From NCBI GenBank assembly GCA_020073165.1, contig JAIQFP010000003.1, forward strand, positions 62,001 through 126,000: a DNA stretch of 64,000 bases, written 5' to 3'. A model generated the notes under the pieces. The model was not told the origin of the DNA and searched no databases. It was given only the letters and a program-made list of their open reading frames with translations. Below, piece by piece: positions 1 to 7,871 of this stretch; within the stretch, counting starts at the first letter, position 1, and each line of letters opens with the position of its first letter. Source of the DNA: Terriglobia bacterium (GTDB taxonomy: Bacteria > Acidobacteriota > Terriglobia > Terriglobales > Acidobacteriaceae). A program made the position numbers and the translations under genes.

Positions 1-225
1 GCCAGTGCGGTGTATGCCTGCGCTTCCCACCCAGTGCTCTCGGGCCCGGCGGTGGAAAATATTTCGAAGTCCTGCATCACGGAAGTGGTGGTGACCAACA
101 CCATCCCGTTGACGGCAGAAGCAAAGAACGAGCCCAAGATCAGGGTGCTCACGATCGCTGGTTTGATCGGACGTGCCATCCAATCCATTCACGAGGAAAC
201 GTCCGTCAGCAAATTGTTCTTGTAA
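1..225 (+). CDS. prs: Ribose-phosphate pyrophosphokinase, C-terminal part
   Basis: This is the last 74 codons of a gene that begins outside the window; the reading frame is open from base 1. The enzyme makes PRPP from ribose 5-phosphate and ATP in the cytoplasm. The visible tail carries the family's conserved C-terminal pattern: a THPVLSGPA-like segment (here ASHPVLSGPA), then VVVTNTIPL, then a short KI-x-VLTIAGLIGRAI segment and a final IHEETSVSKLF. It is followed after 14 bases by rplY, the order prs-rplY-pth being common in bacteria. The N-terminal catalytic part cannot be examined here. Confidence 0.9.
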   Translation, partial: ASAVYACASHPVLSGPAVENISKSCITEVVVTNTIPLTAEAKNEPKIRVLTIAGLIGRAIQSIHEETSVSKLFL

Positions 226-239
226 ACAGGAATCAAATT

Positions 240-965
240 ATGGCAACTGAAAGCAACGTCTTAGAAGCGCAACCGCGGGCCGCCGGTACCAAGAACGATG
301 CCCGCCGGGTGCGCCGTGGTGGCAAGATCCCCGCTGTCCTGTATGGCGCCGGCAAACAGGCCACAGCGGTCAGCCTCGATCCGCGCCAGGTGGCGCGCAT
401 CCTGCACTCGGCAAGCGGTCACAATACTATTTTCGATCTCAACCTCGACGGTGGAGAGCGCACCAAGGCCATGATCGTGGATTGGCAGTACGAGCCTATC
501 AAGGGCTCTTTGCTGCACATCGATCTCAAGCGCGTCGCCATGGACCAAAAACTCAAGGTGCAGGTGCCCATCGTGCTTAAGGGCGAGGCGGCCGGCGTGA
601 AGCAGGAGGGCGGCATTCTCGAGCAACTGCTGCGCGAAGTGGAGATCGAGTGTCTGCCGACTGACATCCCCAGCTCCATCGAGGCCGACGTTAGCCACTT
701 GGTGCACGGGGTCGTGCTGCGCGTGTCTGATTTGCCACACGACGCGAAACTCAAATTCCTTTCCGACACGAACCGGCCCGTCGCTCACGTGGTTTCGGTG
801 AAGGAAGAAGTGGCGCCCACTCCGGAAGCTGTGGCTGCCGAAGCCGCCGCTGTCCCGGCCGAGCCCGAAGTCATCAAGAAGGGCAAGCAGGAGGTCGAGG
901 GCGAGGAAGGCGCCGAGGCGGCTCCCGAGAAGCCGGAAAAGGCCGAGAAGAAAGAGAAGAAATAG
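240..965 (+). CDS. rplY: 50S ribosomal protein L25 / general stress protein Ctc
   Basis: A 241-residue protein of the long L25 (TL5/Ctc) type, which binds 5S rRNA in the large subunit. Residues 1-95 form the L25 beta-barrel (start ATESNVLEAQPR, then R-x-x-GKIPAVLYG), residues 96-190 the Ctc-type second beta domain with GVKQEGGILEQ and the DIPSSIEADVS segment. The last 50 residues are a low-complexity Ala/Glu/Lys tail. The ATG sits 14 bases after prs and is preceded by AGGAATCAAAT, a modest Shine-Dalgarno. The long antisense frames over this gene are GC shadows. Confidence 0.95.
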   Translation: MATESNVLEAQPRAAGTKNDARRVRRGGKIPAVLYGAGKQATAVSLDPRQVARILHSASGHNTIFDLNLDGGERTKAMIVDWQYEPIKGSLLHIDLKRVAMDQKLKVQVPIVLKGEAAGVKQEGGILEQLLREVEIECLPTDIPSSIEADVSHLVHGVVLRVSDLPHDAKLKFLSDTNRPVAHVVSVKEEVAPTPEAVAAEAAAVPAEPEVIKKGKQEVEGEEGAEAAPEKPEKAEKKEKK

Positions 966-966
966 T

Positions 967-1000
967 TGGTGGTCGTTCGTCGTTGGTCGTTGGCCGATCA
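967..1000 (+). repeat. Intergenic GGTCGTT-type short tandem repeat
   Basis: The stretch between rplY and pth reads as degenerate tandem copies of a 7-8 base unit close to TTGGTCG / TCGTTGG. The same unit, in one or both orientations, recurs at 2087-2172, 6566-6622, 29541-29575 and 35103-35135, so this is one locus of a dispersed intergenic repeat family. Confidence 0.6.
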
Positions 1001-1056
1001 AGACGAGCAGCAGGCTGGTTCGGCTTGTGAAGAGCTAGCGGCTAAGAGCGAATGAC

Positions 1057-1638
1057 GTGAAACTGATCGTCGGGCTGGGCAATCCCGGTATCGAATACCA
1101 GTTCACGCCGCACAATCTGGGTTTCCTCACCATCGATCGCATTGCCAGCGATCGTGGCGTGGAAGTGAAAAACCGTCAGTGCCGCGCAATTACGGCCCGC
1201 GCTGTGATTGGTTCGGAAACGGTCCTGCTGGCCAAGCCAGAGACCTACATGAACCTGAGCGGCTTGTCGGTGCGCGAGTTGTTGGCAAAGCTCGACCTCA
1301 GGCCGGAAGCCGACCTGATCGTGATTTACGACGAGCTGGATTTGCCGTTGGGCACGATTCGCATTCGCCAGCGCGGTAGTTCGGCGGGGCACAACGGCAT
1401 GGAGTCGATCATCGGCGCGCTAGGTACGCAGGAGTTCTTGCGCGTCCGGCTGGGCATCGCGCCCGAACGGAAGATCAAGGACGGCGTGAAGTACGTGCTC
1501 ACGCCCTTTCGCAAGGCGCAGCTCAAGAAGATTGACGAAGTGCTCGATAGCGCCGCTGAAGCCGTGAATGTGATTTTGACCGAGGGCCCGGCGGCCGCTA
1601 TGAACCGCTTCAACCGCAAGGTGGAAGCGGAAGATTAG
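1057..1638 (+). CDS. pth: Peptidyl-tRNA hydrolase
   Basis: A 193-residue cytoplasmic enzyme that releases stalled peptides from tRNA. The N-terminus is the family signature (K-LIVGLGNPG-x-EY), with the catalytic His in TPHNLGF, the KPETYMNLSG segment, DELDLPLG with its conserved Asp, and GSSAGHNGMESI. Length is normal. The start codon is GTG at 1057, which is the only start that gives the intact MKLIVGLGNPG beginning. It lies between rplY and the rpsF cluster. Confidence 0.95.
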   Translation: MKLIVGLGNPGIEYQFTPHNLGFLTIDRIASDRGVEVKNRQCRAITARAVIGSETVLLAKPETYMNLSGLSVRELLAKLDLRPEADLIVIYDELDLPLGTIRIRQRGSSAGHNGMESIIGALGTQEFLRVRLGIAPERKIKDGVKYVLTPFRKAQLKKIDEVLDSAAEAVNVILTEGPAAAMNRFNRKVEAED

Positions 1639-1685
1639 CCAGGGACTTGCACGGCTGGATCCGTGCCGGAATTTTGGAGAAAAGC

Positions 1686-2081
1686 ATGAATCGCACTTAT
1701 GAATTGATGTTCATCGTCCGTCCGGATATGGCGGAAGAGGACCAGGACAAACTGATTTCCACGCTGGAATCGGCGGTGAGTTCGTCCGGCGGAACTGTGA
1801 AAAGCCTGGATCGCATGGGCAAACGGCGGCTGGCCTACGCGGTCCGCAGGTTCCAGGACGGCATTTACATGCTGCTGACCGTCGAGGGCAGCGGCGGCCT
1901 CATCCACGAACTGGAACGCCGCTTGCGCGTCACCGAACCGGTGATCAAGTTTCTCACCGTGCGCATTGACGAGGAGCAGAAGCGCCTCGACAAAATCAAG
2001 AAAATCCGGGATGCGCGCCGCAAAGCGCCGCCTGCGCCCGCCGAACCGGCCAGCGGTGAAGCCGCGACCGTCACAGCGTAG
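1686..2081 (+). CDS. rpsF: 30S ribosomal protein S6
   Basis: 131 residues, pairs with S18 in the small-subunit platform. The S6 fold signatures are present: [13 protein letters not shown] at the start, [11 protein letters not shown] in the middle and [13 protein letters not shown]. The start at 1686 is chosen over the upstream in-frame ATG at 1647 because it gives the canonical N-terminus and has GGAG eight bases before it. The last 25 residues are an Ala/Pro/Glu-rich tail typical of S6 extensions. First gene of rpsF-rpsR-rplI. Confidence 0.95.
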   Translation: MNRTYELMFIVRPDMAEEDQDKLISTLESAVSSSGGTVKSLDRMGKRRLAYAVRRFQDGIYMLLTVEGSGGLIHELERRLRVTEPVIKFLTVRIDEEQKRLDKIKKIRDARRKAPPAPAEPASGEAATVTA

Positions 2082-2086
2082 GACCC

Positions 2087-2172
2087 GTCGTTGGTCCTTG
2101 GTCGTTCGTCGGTGGCCGATTCGGAACGACGAGGGCGAGCCAACGACCAATGACCAGCGACCAACGACTGAT
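2087..2172 (+). repeat. Inverted pair of GGTCGTT / AACGACC repeat arrays
   Basis: Between rpsF and rpsR an array of GTCGTTGGTCCTTGG-like units is followed, after about 25 bases, by an array of the reverse complement (CCAACGACC-like units). The two arms could form a long imperfect hairpin in the intercistronic mRNA. It belongs to the same family as 967-1000 and ends 12 bases before the rpsR start. Confidence 0.6.
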
Positions 2173-2184
2173 CCAAGGAGCATC

Positions 2185-2634
2185 ATGGCTGACGAGACCA
2201 AAGCAAGCGCAGCACCTGAACCATCCTCCGGCGGAGATCGTCCGTCTGGAAGTGACCGCCCATCCGGAGCGGACCGTCCATCTGGCAGCGGTGACCGGCC
2301 GTCTGGCGGAGATCGTCCTGACCGCCCGTTCGGCGGTGACCGCCCCGACCGCGGCGGAGACCGTCGCGGCCCCCGTCCCGGTGGGCCCGGAGGCGGGCGG
2401 GAAGGCGGCCGCAAGTATTTCCGTCGCAAGAAAGTGTGCAAGTTCTGCGTGGAGAAAATTGAGGCCATCAACTACAAAGACGTTCGCCTGCTGGCGCAGT
2501 TCGTGGCCGAAAGCGGCAAGATCGTGCCCCGGCGCCTGACCGGGGTCTGCACCCCGCACCAGCGGCGCTTGTCCACGGCCATCAAGCAGGCCCGCAACAT
2601 AGCTCTGCTGCCCTTTGCCGGGAGAGCGTCCTAG
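2185..2634 (+). CDS. rpsR: 30S ribosomal protein S18 with long N-terminal Gly/Asp/Arg/Pro extension
   Basis: 149 residues against the usual 70-90. The C-terminal 75 residues are S18: [11 protein letters not shown], then [25 protein letters not shown] and [20 protein letters not shown]. Residues 10-70 are a low-complexity region built from repeats of [12 protein letters not shown] and GDRPDR. The ATG at 2185 follows AAGGAGCATC, a strong Shine-Dalgarno; the longer frame running from 1966 is an overlap with rpsF and was not used. The two CxxC-type cysteine positions (KVCKFC) of zinc-binding S18 are kept. Confidence 0.93.
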   Translation: MADETKASAAPEPSSGGDRPSGSDRPSGADRPSGSGDRPSGGDRPDRPFGGDRPDRGGDRRGPRPGGPGGGREGGRKYFRRKKVCKFCVEKIEAINYKDVRLLAQFVAESGKIVPRRLTGVCTPHQRRLSTAIKQARNIALLPFAGRAS

Positions 2635-2640
2635 CACGAG

Positions 2641-2862
2641 GGTTGGTGTGGGGACGGGTCTCTGACCCGTCTGGGCCGAAAAGGGTGTGTAGGAACGGGT
2701 CTTCGACCTGCACGAGCCACGGCGGTTTGTGCCGCGGCAACTGCCTGAGATGAGCGGCGGCGATGTGCCCCACCGAAGGACAGCCCCGCAGGGGCGACAG
2801 ATATTAGCCCAGGGCGTAAGCCCTGGGTTGCAGCAAAATTCGATTCAAGTCCCTTTAGGGAC
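2641..2862. repeat. Cluster of palindromic intergenic repeats between rpsR and rplI
   Basis: Two copies of a GTGTGGGGACGGGTCT / GTGTAGGAACGGGTCT element (2645-2700) are followed by three hairpins: GCCCC-gca-GGGGC at 2783-2795, CCCAGGGC-gtaa-GCCCTGGG at 2808-2827 and GTCCCT-tt-AGGGAC at 2849-2862. This is a REP-like cluster in the middle of a ribosomal protein operon. No coding signal is seen. Confidence 0.7.
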
Positions 2863-2881
2863 GACATAACGGAGTCATCCA

Positions 2882-3334
2882 ATGGAAGTCATCCTCAAAG
2901 AAGACGTACAGAAGCTCGGCGCCCGCGGCGATGTGGTGAAGGTCACCGACGGTTATGGCCGCAACTATCTGCTGCCCCGCAAGCTGGCCATCGAAGCCAC
3001 CGCCGGCAACAAGGCGGTCATCGAGCAGATGAAAGCCGCTTCCGTTCGCCGCTCCGCCAAGGAAAAGTCCCAGGCGGAACAACTCGCCAAGCAGTTCGAC
3101 GGCGTCTCGGTCTCCTTCCAGCGCCGCAGCGGAGAGCACGACCAGCTCTTCGGCTCCGTCACCTCCAGTGACATCGCCGACGCCCTGGCCAAGAAGGGCC
3201 TCGACGTGGACCGCCGCAAGATCCAGTTGCACGAAGCGCTCAAGACACTGGGCGAGTTCACCGTGCCCATCAAACTGCACAGGGACGTAACCGCGCACTT
3301 CAAAGTGGTGATCGAGAAGGAAGCGACGGAGTAA
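2882..3334 (+). CDS. rplI: 50S ribosomal protein L9
   Basis: 150 residues, normal length, binds domain V of 23S rRNA. The N-terminal domain begins MEVILKEDVQKLG, contains DGYGRNYLLPR-LA and leads into the long central helix (residues 42-75). The C-terminal domain has LFGSVTSSDIADAL and the TLGEFTVPIKLH segment. GGAG lies eight bases before the ATG. It is the third gene of the S6-S18-L9 cluster but is separated from rpsR by a 247-base repeat-filled gap. Confidence 0.95.
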   Translation: MEVILKEDVQKLGARGDVVKVTDGYGRNYLLPRKLAIEATAGNKAVIEQMKAASVRRSAKEKSQAEQLAKQFDGVSVSFQRRSGEHDQLFGSVTSSDIADALAKKGLDVDRRKIQLHEALKTLGEFTVPIKLHRDVTAHFKVVIEKEATE

Positions 3335-3348
3335 ATCGGTACAGCTCA

Positions 3349-3400
3349 CGTAGGGACGGCCGTCTCGGTCGTCCACCGAGCAGAGCGAGGCCAAGTGCTC
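3349..3400. repeat. GTAGGGACGG-type palindromic repeat
   Basis: CGTAGGGACGGCCGTCTCGG, then a CCGTCC-like half (GTCGTCC) and ACCGAGCAGAGCGAGGC. The same layout (GTAGGGACGG, inverted CCGTCC, then CCGAGCGCAGCGAGG) is seen at 5257-5300, and in frame inside recG and selA. The rest of the gap to 3572 has no gene I can support; it should hold the promoter of the sigma factor gene. Confidence 0.65.
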
Positions 3401-3572
3401 GGCGACCCCTGGGTCGCAACCTCTGCGCTTTCAATTTCTTATCCCCTCCCCCTCGCTGCAAATTCCCTGCCAAACCCCTATAATTTCTGCTCACGGAACC
3501 GTCCTTGCCGCGTCCATAGCAATGCAAGCCGGGAGAACGCATGGCACCCGGTGGTAGAGGGCTAACGAAACC

Positions 3573-4286
3573 ATGCCGGCCGATGTTTGGGCAATACCTT
3601 TTGCGGTTGGCGATCGTTCCCATCCGGACGCGAGACGCGACGGTATGGCGAGAGGCAGCGGTTCCCAGGACCCCACATCGCGGGGCCACATGGCTGGGCA
3701 AAGTCTAGGCCGCATTGACGACACAGTGTTGGTTCGTGAAGCGCAGCGCGGCAACCGCGCCGCCTTCGAAGAACTGGTGCGGCACTACGACCAGGCTGTT
3801 CTCCGCCTGGCCATGCATCTTACCGGGTCGGATACCGAGGCCCAGGACATTTATCAGGATGCGTTCCTGAAGGCGTATAAGAACGTCGGTAATTTTCGCT
3901 TTGAGTGCTCGTTTTACACCTGGATCTACCGCATCGTGACCAACCTGTGTCTCGATCACCTGCGCAAGCGACAGGTGAGGAAAGAAGATGCGCCGGTTGC
4001 GGTGGATGCCGAAGGCGAGCAGTACGATGTCCTCGACCAGGTCCCGGACGGGCGGGCCGCTTCCAATCCGGAGCGCGACCTGATGACCCGCGAACTAGGC
4101 GGCCGCATCAACCGGGCGCTCGAGAAGCTCACGCCCCGCGAGCGCATGGTTTTCGAGCTGAAGCACTATCACGGGCTGAAGTTGCGGACGGTAGGCGAGA
4201 TTTTGAATACGACCGAAGAAACCGCCAAGAACACTTTGTTCCGCGCCACCCAGAAGTTGCGTGGCGCTTTGGCGGACATGCGATGA
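3573..4286 (+). CDS. ECF-type RNA polymerase sigma factor (RpoE/SigW-like)
   Basis: A 237-residue frame. Region 2 is clear (AFEELVRHYDQAVLRLA, DIYQDAFLKAYKN, FYTWIYRIVTNLCLDHLRKR) and region 4 follows (LTPRERMVFELKHYHGL, EILNTTEETAKNTLFRATQKLR). The first 45 residues have no match to the family, so translation may really start at ATG 3645 or 3690; none has a convincing Shine-Dalgarno, so the longest frame is given. The next gene is its likely anti-sigma factor, 37 bases downstream, which supports an envelope-stress role. Confidence 0.9.
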   Translation: MPADVWAIPFAVGDRSHPDARRDGMARGSGSQDPTSRGHMAGQSLGRIDDTVLVREAQRGNRAAFEELVRHYDQAVLRLAMHLTGSDTEAQDIYQDAFLKAYKNVGNFRFECSFYTWIYRIVTNLCLDHLRKRQVRKEDAPVAVDAEGEQYDVLDQVPDGRAASNPERDLMTRELGGRINRALEKLTPRERMVFELKHYHGLKLRTVGEILNTTEETAKNTLFRATQKLRGALADMR

Positions 4287-4323
4287 AGCTAGTGGCTACT
4301 AGCCAGCAGCCAGGCAGGCAATT

Positions 4324-5250
4324 ATGAAATGTGAGTGGGTTCGAGAAAACATCGTGTTGTACGTCTATAACGAACTGGCCGATGACGCTCGTTATGAACT
4401 GGAGCAGCACGTGGCACGCTGCACGGACTGTGCCGCCGAACTGAAGACCAGCCGCAAACTGCACGTCACCCTTTCTCAGTTCCCGGTGGAAGAGCCGACG
4501 CCCAACCTGCTGGCGGCTTCACGCATGCGCTTGCAGGAGGCCTTGGAAACCGCCGAGCAGGGCGGCTTCTGGCACCGCCTCGTGTTCGACCCAGCGGCCT
4601 GGTTGCACCAGATCCGGTTTTCTCCCGCGCTGGCTGCCGTTATCCTGATCGTGGGGTTCGCCGGCGGTGTTGGCACCACCTACCAGCTCTTTGGGAATCG
4701 CGGCCCGATCGTCGGACCCACGCCCGCTCCCGTTCAGTCTTCCATCACTGGTATTCGCTCCGTTTCCCAGGAACCCGGCTCGAATCAGGTCACCATTAAA
4801 TACGACACCGTCTCCACCCAGGAAGCGCAGGGTTCGCTCAACGATCAGCGGATCCAGCAGTTGCTGCTATTCGCGGCGCGCAATAACTACAACTCCGGTG
4901 TGCGCATGGATTCGGTGGACCTGCTCACCCAGCAGCCCAACGACACCCATGTTCGCGAAGCCCTGATGTACGCGTTGCGTTACGACTCGAATCCGGGAGT
5001 GCGTCTGAAGGCTTTGGATGGTCTGGGTTCCTACGTGAAGAATGACACGCGGGTTCGCGACTCCGTGCTGGAAGCGCTCATGAACGATTCCAATCCCGGT
5101 GTCCGCACCGAGGCCCTACGTCTGCTCGAACCCGTCCGCGCCGACAGCAGCGTGCGTGTGGTCTTGCAGAAACTGGCGGAAGGCGACCAGAACCAGTACA
5201 TCCGATCGCAAGCCCGGACCGCGCTGGCCCAGTTGCCGGAGATTGACTAA
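4324..5250 (+). CDS. Zinc-finger anti-sigma factor with C-terminal HEAT repeats
   Basis: 308 residues. Residues 1-45 form a zf-HC2/ZAS anti-sigma domain with His29, Cys33 and Cys36 (EQHVARCTDC) and Cys3. One membrane helix spans about residues 99-119. The part outside the membrane (residues 165-305) is made of HEAT-like repeats with the recurrent pattern DSNPGVR-x-x-AL. The ZAS domain should hold the sigma factor at the inner face of the membrane, and the HEAT part may sense a periplasmic partner (inference). Co-transcribed with the sigma gene. Confidence 0.85.
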   Translation: MKCEWVRENIVLYVYNELADDARYELEQHVARCTDCAAELKTSRKLHVTLSQFPVEEPTPNLLAASRMRLQEALETAEQGGFWHRLVFDPAAWLHQIRFSPALAAVILIVGFAGGVGTTYQLFGNRGPIVGPTPAPVQSSITGIRSVSQEPGSNQVTIKYDTVSTQEAQGSLNDQRIQQLLLFAARNNYNSGVRMDSVDLLTQQPNDTHVREALMYALRYDSNPGVRLKALDGLGSYVKNDTRVRDSVLEALMNDSNPGVRTEALRLLEPVRADSSVRVVLQKLAEGDQNQYIRSQARTALAQLPEID

Positions 5251-5256
5251 ACCTCG

Positions 5257-5340
5257 CGTAGGGACGGACGCCTCGTCCGTCCACCGAGCGCAGCGAGGCA
5301 TGGGATAAGAAGTGTGGGGCCGGTTCTCTGACCCGGCCGA
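5257..5340. repeat. Two palindromic repeats in the anti-sigma/DUF4097 gap
   Basis: First GTAGGGACGG-acgcct-CGTCCGTCC followed by ACCGAGCGCAGCGAGGCATGG, then GTGTGGGGCCGG-ttctctga-CCCGGCC. These are two variants of the GGGACGG family also seen at 2645, 3349, 11117 and 13296. Confidence 0.65.
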
Positions 5341-5367
5341 TGTGAGGAAGAAAATGGAAGGTGCAGG

Positions 5368-6552
5368 TTGAAAAAGTTCTCTCAATTCGTAGCGGTGTGG
5401 TTGCTGCTCTTGCCGCTGGCAATAGCGCAACAAACCCGCGTATATCGTGAAGGCAACAATTGGGCCCAGGAGATCACCGGGTCGCTGACCACGGTCAAGA
5501 ACCTTCGGGTCAAAGTGGATGTCGGCTCCGTGCGCGTGGAAGGCGGTTCATCGCAGGGCATCAACTACGTCATTCGTAATCGTGCTTATACTTCCTCCGA
5601 GGACAAGGCCCGCAAAGAATTCGATTCCTACAAAATCAGCGCCTACGTCAAAGGGGATACCGCGTGGATCGTCGCCGACTGGCAGGGGGAGAGCCCGCAC
5701 CGCTTCTCCGGCGACTTTTCCGTTACCGTTCCGCGTGACATGGATTGGGTCAAGCTGGAAACCGAAGGCGGCAGCGTGAGTACCACCGCTATCTCGGGCC
5801 GGGTGGAGGCGCAAAGCGGCGGCGGCAGCATTCGCCTGGACGACATTGGCGGTGCCATCAGCGGTGAGACTGGCGGCGGCAGTATCGACGTCGGCACCGT
5901 GGGCGGCGATCTCAGCTTACACACCGGCGGCGGCAGCATCCGGGTAAATTCTGCCAAGGGCAAAATCAGTGCGGAGAGCGGCGGCGGCAGCGTGGTCGTC
6001 GTCTCCGGCTTGCAGGGAGCCGTGCTCGAAACCGGCGGCGGCAGCATCCAGGTCGAGCGCTGCAATGGCCGCGTCAAGGCCACCACCGGCGGCGGCAGTA
6101 TTGATCTGGGCGACATCGGCGGCCCGGCGGAGATTGAAACTGGCGGGGGCAGCATCCGCCTGGCTTCCGCCAAGGGCATCGTTCACGCCGAAACCGCCGG
6201 TGGCAGCATTGAACTCAATGGCGTGCCTTCGGCCCGGGCGGAAACCGGCGCCGGCGGCATCGTGGCCAGGTTTGTCTCCTCCAGCGGAGAGCGCAACGAT
6301 TCCCTGCTGGAAACGTCCGCGGGCGACATTACAGTGTATCTGGCGCCGAACCTGAGCATCTCGATTCGCGCGTCCATCGAACTGGCCAATGGTCACAGCA
6401 TTCGCTCGGATTTTTCTGAAATCAAAGTTACTACCGAAGGCGGGGACTATGGTCCCAAGACCGTCACCGCCGAAGGCAACCTGAATGGCGGCGGCCCGGT
6501 GCTGAAAGTGCGCACCACTACCGGCGACATCGTGTTCCGCCGCAGCCACTAA
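5368..6552 (+). CDS. Secreted DUF4097-family repeat protein
   Basis: 394 residues with a signal peptide (residues 1-20, MKKFSQFVAVWLLLLPLAIA). It is a DUF4097-type beta-helix-like protein: residues 125-310 carry at least seven copies of GGGS[IV] spaced about 20-22 residues apart, each with alternating hydrophobics, as expected of stacked beta rungs. The start is TTG at 5368, preceded by AGGTGCAGG. Family members often sit beside sigma/anti-sigma pairs, as here, but their function is not known. Likely envelope-located. Confidence 0.8.
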   Translation: MKKFSQFVAVWLLLLPLAIAQQTRVYREGNNWAQEITGSLTTVKNLRVKVDVGSVRVEGGSSQGINYVIRNRAYTSSEDKARKEFDSYKISAYVKGDTAWIVADWQGESPHRFSGDFSVTVPRDMDWVKLETEGGSVSTTAISGRVEAQSGGGSIRLDDIGGAISGETGGGSIDVGTVGGDLSLHTGGGSIRVNSAKGKISAESGGGSVVVVSGLQGAVLETGGGSIQVERCNGRVKATTGGGSIDLGDIGGPAEIETGGGSIRLASAKGIVHAETAGGSIELNGVPSARAETGAGGIVARFVSSSGERNDSLLETSAGDITVYLAPNLSISIRASIELANGHSIRSDFSEIKVTTEGGDYGPKTVTAEGNLNGGGPVLKVRTTTGDIVFRRSH

Positions 6553-6565
6553 CATTTTTGCGCCG

Positions 6566-6622
6566 GTCGTCAGCCTGATCTGAATCCGCAACGGATCCGC
6601 TGACGACCGACGACAGACGACG
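6566..6622. repeat. GACGACC-type short repeat before the PDZ gene
   Basis: GGTCGTCAGC and later GCTGACGACCGACGACAGAC form an inverted pair of the same GTCGT/ACGAC unit seen at 967-1000. It ends just before the GGGGGT that may serve as the ribosome binding site of the next gene. Confidence 0.5.
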
Positions 6623-6631
6623 GGGGGTAAC

Positions 6632-7801
6632 ATGCGCAAATCGATCCTGACCACACTGCTCATTCTGGGGCTCCTTGCGGTTGGCAGTTTTGCCGCGGAG
6701 AGATATTCCTACGAACCCTTCGGCGAAGGCTTCGGATACTCCAGCGAAGACGTCCTGGGCGGCGGGTCGTACCTCGGCGTAGATACCCGCAATGTGACTT
6801 CCGATCGTCTCACCGCTCTCAAGCTGAAGGAAGAGCGTGGAGTGGAAATCACCATGGTGGACCAGGACGCGCCTGCCGGTAAGGCCGGCCTGAAAGAGCA
6901 CGACGTGATCCTCACCGTGAATGGCACTGACCTGGAAAGCGTCGAGCAACTCCGCCGTATGATCCATGAGACTCCCCCAGGGCGGGTGGTGACACTCGGT
7001 ATCAGCCGCGATGGCCAGCCACAGACAGTCAAAGTTCAGCTCGCCGACCGCAAGAGGGCCTTGGCCAGTTTCCCCGGAACCAAGGAATTCAACTTCACCA
7101 TGCCCGCCTTGCCGGCCATGCCTGATATGGATATGCCGGTCTCGGTCGTGGTGGTGCACTCCTCCATGCGCAGCGGACTGATGGTGGAGAACCTCACTCC
7201 GCAACTCGGCGATTTCTTCGGCGCCAGGAACGGGGAGGGTGTATTGGTGCGCTCAGTGGACAAGGGAAGCCGGGCGGAAAAGGCAGGCTTTCGCGCCGGC
7301 GATGTGATCGTGCGCGTGAACGGCGAGGCCATTCATGACAGCGGCGACTTCAGCCACGCCTTGCACTCCCGCAAGGAGAACACCGCAAGCGTCTCCATCA
7401 TTCGCGACAAGAAAGAGCAGACGCTTACCCTGACCCTGCCGGAACGCAAGCAATCAGAGATGTTCGAAGAGAGCCTGGACGTTCCCGAGATCGATACCGA
7501 AAGCCTCAACATCGATCTGAGTGAGCTGCGCTCCGAAATGGCGCACCTGCGGCCGCAGATCTCTGAGGCGGTCCGGGAAGCCCAGCGTGCCATGGACGAT
7601 GCCAGAGAGTCTCTCTCCCAGCAGCGCGAGCAGCTGCGCAAGCACGCGAAAGAGATGAAGAAACAGCAGAAGGAAGAGCTCAAGCAACAGGAAGAGGAAC
7701 TTAAAGAGCAGCAGCAGGAGCTCAAGCAGGAAATGAAGGAGCAACAGCAAGAATTGCGTGACCAAGTCCAAATAGAATTACACGGGCTAAGCGAGATCTA
7801 G
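6632..7801 (+). CDS. Secreted protein with two PDZ domains and a C-terminal coiled coil
   Basis: 389 residues. Signal peptide at 1-21. PDZ domain 1 spans about 47-135 (YLGVDTRN, APAGKAGLKEHDVILTVNG) and PDZ domain 2 about 185-275 (GVLVRSVDKGSRAEKAGF, RAGDVIVRVNGE). Residues 290-385 form a charged coiled coil very rich in Gln, Glu and Lys. No protease domain precedes the PDZ pair, so it is not a DegP-type enzyme; it may bind misfolded or exposed protein termini in the periplasm (inference). Last gene of the sigma/anti-sigma/DUF4097 set. Confidence 0.8.
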   Translation: MRKSILTTLLILGLLAVGSFAAERYSYEPFGEGFGYSSEDVLGGGSYLGVDTRNVTSDRLTALKLKEERGVEITMVDQDAPAGKAGLKEHDVILTVNGTDLESVEQLRRMIHETPPGRVVTLGISRDGQPQTVKVQLADRKRALASFPGTKEFNFTMPALPAMPDMDMPVSVVVVHSSMRSGLMVENLTPQLGDFFGARNGEGVLVRSVDKGSRAEKAGFRAGDVIVRVNGEAIHDSGDFSHALHSRKENTASVSIIRDKKEQTLTLTLPERKQSEMFEESLDVPEIDTESLNIDLSELRSEMAHLRPQISEAVREAQRAMDDARESLSQQREQLRKHAKEMKKQQKEELKQQEEELKEQQQELKQEMKEQQQELRDQVQIELHGLSEI

Positions 7802-7838
7802 TCGGTGGTGGGTGCGCAGCCCGCGAGACAATCTCCAT

Positions 7839-7871
7839 GGCACGGGAATCCTCCCGTGCCAACTTTATTTT
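7839..7871 (+). terminator. Rho-independent terminator after the PDZ gene
   Basis: A perfect 9-base stem GGCACGGGA / TCCCGTGCC with a four-base loop, followed by AACTTTATTTT. It separates the convergent PDZ and GGDEF genes; the T-rich side overlaps the end of the GGDEF gene. Confidence 0.7.

Noticed and set aside
261-1001. A 246-residue antisense frame over rplY
   Set aside because: It is a GC shadow of a clear ribosomal protein gene.
5643-6663. Long antisense frames over the DUF4097 gene
   Set aside because: They are produced by the GGGS repeat codons read backwards (Pro- and Leu-rich) and have no ribosome binding sites.
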